Assembly: GCA_028274465.1 (NCBI GenBank)
Contig: CM051458.1
Span: 102,006,855-102,070,854, forward strand
From: Plantago ovata
Taxonomy: Eukaryota; Streptophyta; Magnoliopsida; Lamiales; Plantaginaceae
Direction: 5' to 3'
Length of the DNA stretch: 64,000 nt
Shown: in pieces, positions 59,680 through 64,000 of the stretch
How positions within the stretch are numbered: the first letter of the stretch is position 1
Layout of the letters: each line of letters opens with the position of its first letter
The notes under the pieces: generated by a model
Told to the model about the DNA's origin: nothing
Database searches by the model: none
Seen by the model: the letters and a program-made list of their open reading frames with translations, nothing else
Made by a program: the position numbers and the translations under genes

Positions 59680-61400
59680 CGGATCTATATGGTATTGTGG
59701 TTATTTTAAATTTTTATGCCTTTTATGGATCTCCAAAGGTTGTAATGGTCATTTGAAATCTAGACATCCCTTGTATGATAGATATATATATCATCAAGGA
59801 ACTGGACCATTTCCTAGTACTGGACAAGTTACGACCCACAATTAGAAGTCAGAAATGCTGCAATTGAATGGGGAGCGATGCAAAAATTCTTGAAGCTTAC
59901 TTGAACGCCACTACCTCTGCTGTCACATCATGATGTATTTCTACCGGTATGGAATTACAAAATATTGTCCTTTATTATTACTAAATGTTTTTCAATAGTA
60001 ACTTTTTTAGAAATAATTTCATCTCACATAAGGTGATCAAATCGCGAACTATGAATAACATCTATTTGACATACCACAACGTTTAAGTAACAACTACAAA
60101 CTATCTGATGCTCACGGATCGAAACATCAAACATGTCTAACCGGTCAGATTTGAGAAATGAGACTTATGATATATGAAAATGGTACTCTATATTGTCATG
60201 GGGCTTAATTAATTTGCGTCCGATTATATTAGTAGTAGTTACTTTATCTAAAAAAAGAAAGAAAACGATTTATAGAGGTTCAATTTTTGACAGCTTTTGT
60301 GATGCTCAAGAATTATTATAGTACTGCAGAACAAATTACGAAAACTCCAAAAATCCCTTTTAGTAATAAAAGACATCTCTGCTCTGGCAATTTGTTTACA
60401 AAGAATTCGTAAAGCTATCGACTTTTGAGTTTTGAGAAGTAGTAGTACTTGTATAGTCGTATAGTTGTATTCTGGAAACTGTGCTAAGAAAGCTTTTGAA
60501 AAGTATTTTTTTCAAGTGGCTTTTTTAAAAGTGACTTTTCCCACTTTGACTATTAGGGAGGCAGTTTGGAATGTAATTGCTCTTTTTAACTCTTGGCTTG
60601 GTTTAATGGGCATCTTGGCATTACACGGACTCAAGAGTCCTCAACATCTTTGGGGTTCATCCCAAAGACGTAGCTCATTCACCTTGTGTCCCAACGTGGC
60701 CAAGCATTTCCACCACGTCGAGTGTGTTGGAGATCAATTTCACATGGAAGTTGCAAGAGTCTACAGCAGTCCTCAACGATATCGTGGTTCCCAAGCCACA
60801 GTAAGGCCTTCTCCCAGCGCTACCGCCTACCAGTTCCGTAAGGATGCTAAGAACATAAGACCCAAGAATCATGTAAGCCCAGCACAAGTAGGCCCTAACT
60901 GGTACATTTTACACATTAAGCTGTCTTTTCCAAATTACTACTAATGATCTTTCCAAAACAGGAATCACCATGCTGAATAATCCGACAATAACTTGCATAG
61001 TCACTAGTAATGCACAAGAATTAGGATCCACAACAAAAACCAAGTAATCCAACAGTAGTTGGAAGTTCCAGTAGCTCTAACACTCTAGCCATGAACAAGA
61101 AGAAATAAGAAAATGTGGCTGATGAAGCGGAATTCATTCCTAACTACATCAATATCCTGCCCACAAAACGCTCTCTGTTCGCATATTCTCAATGAGCAAT
61201 CGTTCAACCAGCAACACAGTCTTGAACACATGAAAATCAGAGACGATTTCAATATGTACACATAAATAATTAGATGTTGATTCTCCTTGAACATTCATCC
61301 ATATGTTTTCCGAACTGGTGGGTTCCAATAGATGAAACATCCATCTTTCTAACCAAGTTGCTTCAGAGATATATGGAAAAAAGCACAGCAGCATCGGAAG
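59680..61400. other. Intergenic DNA with one unassigned open frame, and PHR1-like gene 3' flank
   Basis: A 159-codon plus-strand frame at 60465-60944 is less AT-rich than its surroundings (about 60600-60900) but matches no family I know. The part after about 61000 is probably 3' untranslated and downstream DNA of the minus-strand MYB-CC gene. Confidence 0.35.
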
Positions 61401-61406
61401 GGTCAT

Positions 61407-64000
61407 TTATGAGGAGGTTCCTGAAATACTGGCCTTTGCACGTTTTGATGGCGGGCCAAATCCATTAGCATCTGGTTCATGGTTCACAGAGGCTTCCTTC
61501 TCGTTGTTACTTGCATGTTCACTAGTTGCGACTTCTTTGACTGCAGCATTACCATTGTTCCCTAATGCATCTGTTCTATTGTTACCTAGGGATGCTTGCT
61601 TTCCTATGGATGGGGGTGGATTAGAGTCATCTGACTTGGATGATGATCCTTTCTGTTTTTCATCTTCCATCTTCCTCTGCTGTTCAAATATCATCTGAAG
61701 GTGTTTCCCTTGTTCTTCAATTCGAAGCTGCAGATTCCTTTGAATCTGAACAAAAAGGGAATTCGTAATCAAAACTACAAAGTGCCAAGTCTATTCAGAA
61801 GAGAAACAACTAACAAATGGCATGAGGCAATAGAATATCCTCCAAATAATTTAGATCAGATGGCATGAGGCAAAACGAAACGTTAGGCATCATATTGACC
61901 GTACCTCAAGCTGTTCATGGAGCTGCTTTTGTACTTCCATCTGCAGTTTGAGGGCTTCAGTTATGCCAACGGTCCTGCCATTGATAATGTTTTGGGTAAC
62001 TCAGTTTTAGTAACAAAAAATGATAGGAACAGACACAGAGACAGAGTGCGAGAGAGTACGTTTTCAAATCTAGGTTTGTCATCCTAGCTGAAGCATTTGA
62101 CTTCTTTTCTGAGGCTTCTGCACAGAACAAAACTAAGTGAGTATCTAGTAAATTCAGAGATCTTATTATTCCCAAGTAGCAGTTAACGAAGAAATACATG
62201 CTCTCCCATTGACAAACTATGTAGCAGTGTCAATCCAATATTGAAAAAATAAACAAGTGCAAAAAGAAGTTTGACAGAAGATGAATATTATTATTGAAAA
62301 ACACGAAGATACATACAAACAATGATGAATATCGTCAAATATATGAAGTATACCAGACAGACTCATACGATGAAAAAAAAAAAAGAAGAAAACAAGAGAC
62401 GTCTCTACCTTCTGATGATTCGGGCTTGAATCGGGCAGTTCTATATTTCTGAAATGCAATAAGATTGTAAGCAGAGAAAAAACTTTGTGTATCAAGGAAA
62501 ATCACAGCTAAAGTCCGTCAATATACCTGCAAATGGCTTTTCACATGATAGATGGTGAGACCCTCAACATTCATAAGCTTCAATACCCCTTTTGGCGTAG
62601 CTTCTGTGACATTTTATGCCATGTGAAATACAGATATAAGACATCAGACTTCAGAAAACACGACAAAGCACAAAAGATCAAGCAACTCACGTTCACAACC
62701 ACCAAGCTTATTCACAGCATCCAAAAACATTTCATGAAGTTCTGGTGTCCAGCGCATCCTTGTTTTGTTTGAAGGTGGAGGGGGCGAGCTGACTGCAGGG
62801 CAGGCTTGTATACTAAGCACGGGCTGTGGTGGCTGTGGCTGCTGCTGCTGCTCATGATGTTGATGAATTTGTGGGTGAAAATCAGGGATAGCAGGTGGCT
62901 CGAGTAGCTGGTAATTAGATATAACCCCATAAGAGTTCAAAAAGGGCTCAGAAAAACATACAAGAACTAAGCTAGAAATGTTGATCCCTACAATAGTTTT
63001 GTTTTCACGACAAGGGTAGTAGCACACTATGTGCTCTAGATATAGGTAGGCAGCATATATGGACTCCTTAGTACCAAATCTGCCATTAACATTTGAAGAA
63101 ATTTATCAATATTTGAATCTAAATCACTAGACATGATAACATTTCGGTTTGTTGAATAAAATTCCTAATCACCAAGTCAAAGGACGCTGGGACTATATTG
63201 CCTTTAGAGAAGATATAACAACAACAAAGAGCACTACATCTCTAAGTGCCAGATGAATACAGAAGTTTAAAGGGCACAACAGGTGGATCACAATAAAGGA
63301 GATAAAATAAGAAGAGAAATTATTGAAAAAATACCAGCTTTCGTTTCTCTGAACATTCGGAAAAAACAATCATCTACCACACTTTATACCACATTACATT
63401 ATGTAGTTGTAAGAGTGGTTTTTCCTAACGTTAAAGAAATACTGGGTTTTTAATAAGATTTACTGAAAGACAAAAACATGTGTTAGACGGCCTAACGGTA
63501 TATACACCTAAAATAATTACGAGGAAGAATCACAAACCAAGTGTTAGGCCCATTCCCCTAATTTGTAGGCACGCCTTAATAAATTAGGATGAATCACACC
63601 ATCATCGTCGCAAATACTAGGCACATTCCACTAATTTGCACCCGTCTAAGAATTAGCAGTCTAGTACAAGTTCTTATCTTACTCAAATTAAGAAAAACAC
63701 AGAATAGGAAATTAAGTAAGACATAGCATTGAAAAGGTATGAACATAATCTATAGACGGAACAGGAGCAAAAAATATAACTATAAAGTATAAACAAAAAT
63801 GACGAATAAAGCAAGCATGGGAAATCAGAAGCAGACCTTGGAGTCCAGATCGGGGACATTGACATCAACGAGAATATCACTCAAATTCGCGAGTGGGTCA
63901 TCACCAGTTGCAATCAGCTGATCGACCCATTCTTGCAAGTCTGTTTTCTTATCATTGTCTTCTACTTCCATAGCACCTAGTTGCCCGTTCTCCACGGGGA
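61407..64000 (-). CDS. PHR1: MYB-CC transcription factor, PHR1-like (5' end outside the window)
   Basis: Seven minus-strand exons are visible: >64000-63837, 62907-62691, 62603-62527, 62448-62409, 62117-62060, 61974-61905 and 61745-61407. The first visible exon has [20 protein letters not shown], as in PHR1. A His/Gln/Pro-rich stretch ([15 protein letters not shown]) precedes the GARP/MYB domain, which runs from [20 protein letters not shown] through [10 protein letters not shown] and [19 protein letters not shown]. The coiled-coil follows ([20 protein letters not shown], then [14 protein letters not shown]), and the end is Ser/Asn-rich with PPSKRAK. PHR1 family members bind P1BS sites and control phosphate-starvation genes, with SPX proteins as phosphate sensors; this is family knowledge. 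PHL1 is an alternative. The N-terminus and promoter are missing here. Confidence 0.94.

Overview
The window is nuclear DNA from a flowering plant, very probably a eudicot. Its genes have short exons, GT-AG introns and AT-rich intergenic DNA, its protein families are plant-specific (LBD, IQD, MYB-CC, plant cytochrome P450, F-box/FBA), and it is crowded with MITEs and retroelement debris. I cannot fix the species from sequence alone. There is no CRISPR array, rRNA, operon or bacterial feature.

Layout. From 1 to 11 kb there is no convincing gene. This part holds a Mutator-type MITE with an internal array of alternating palindromes (883-1869), hAT-type MITEs, Stowaway-type MITEs and a tRNA-derived SINE. 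At 11.2-12.5 kb lies a two-exon LBD transcription factor gene (LBD1/LBD11 type), followed by a MITE-rich gap. At 18.0-20.3 kb (+) is an eight-exon nucleolar RRM protein (NIFK/Nop15 type). It runs tail-to-tail into a seven-exon minus-strand gene (21.7-26.4 kb) for an EF-hand plus mitochondrial-carrier fusion of the SAMTL type, with a degenerate LINE endonuclease piece between them. From 29.5 to 33 kb come a frameshifted ankyrin-like pseudogene, a LINE ORF1 pseudogene with four in-frame stops, and a foldback structure. From 34 to 36.7 kb and again at 51-52.3 kb there are F-box/FBA genes (two intact, one frameshifted, one remnant) whose flanks are duplicated around the region. Between them lie an old LTR-element remnant (40.5-41.9 kb), a CYP92A-like P450 gene broken by a frameshift just before the heme-binding region (42.4-44.2 kb), and a nearly complete, young but frameshifted Ty1/Copia element (44,781-50,219) inserted inside the F-box remnant. 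At 53.2-56.2 kb (-) is an IQ67-domain calmodulin-binding protein gene. The window ends inside a PHR1-like MYB-CC phosphate-starvation regulator (61.4 kb to beyond 64 kb, minus).

The genes do not form a pathway. The main story is genome dynamics: birth and death of F-box copies, a recent Copia insertion, many small DNA-transposon derivatives with clear target-site duplications, and several genes interrupted by single small indels. Those indels could be real pseudogenisation or assembly errors, and read support would decide. All splice sites below were placed by eye from GT-AG signals, reading-frame continuity and family resemblance.
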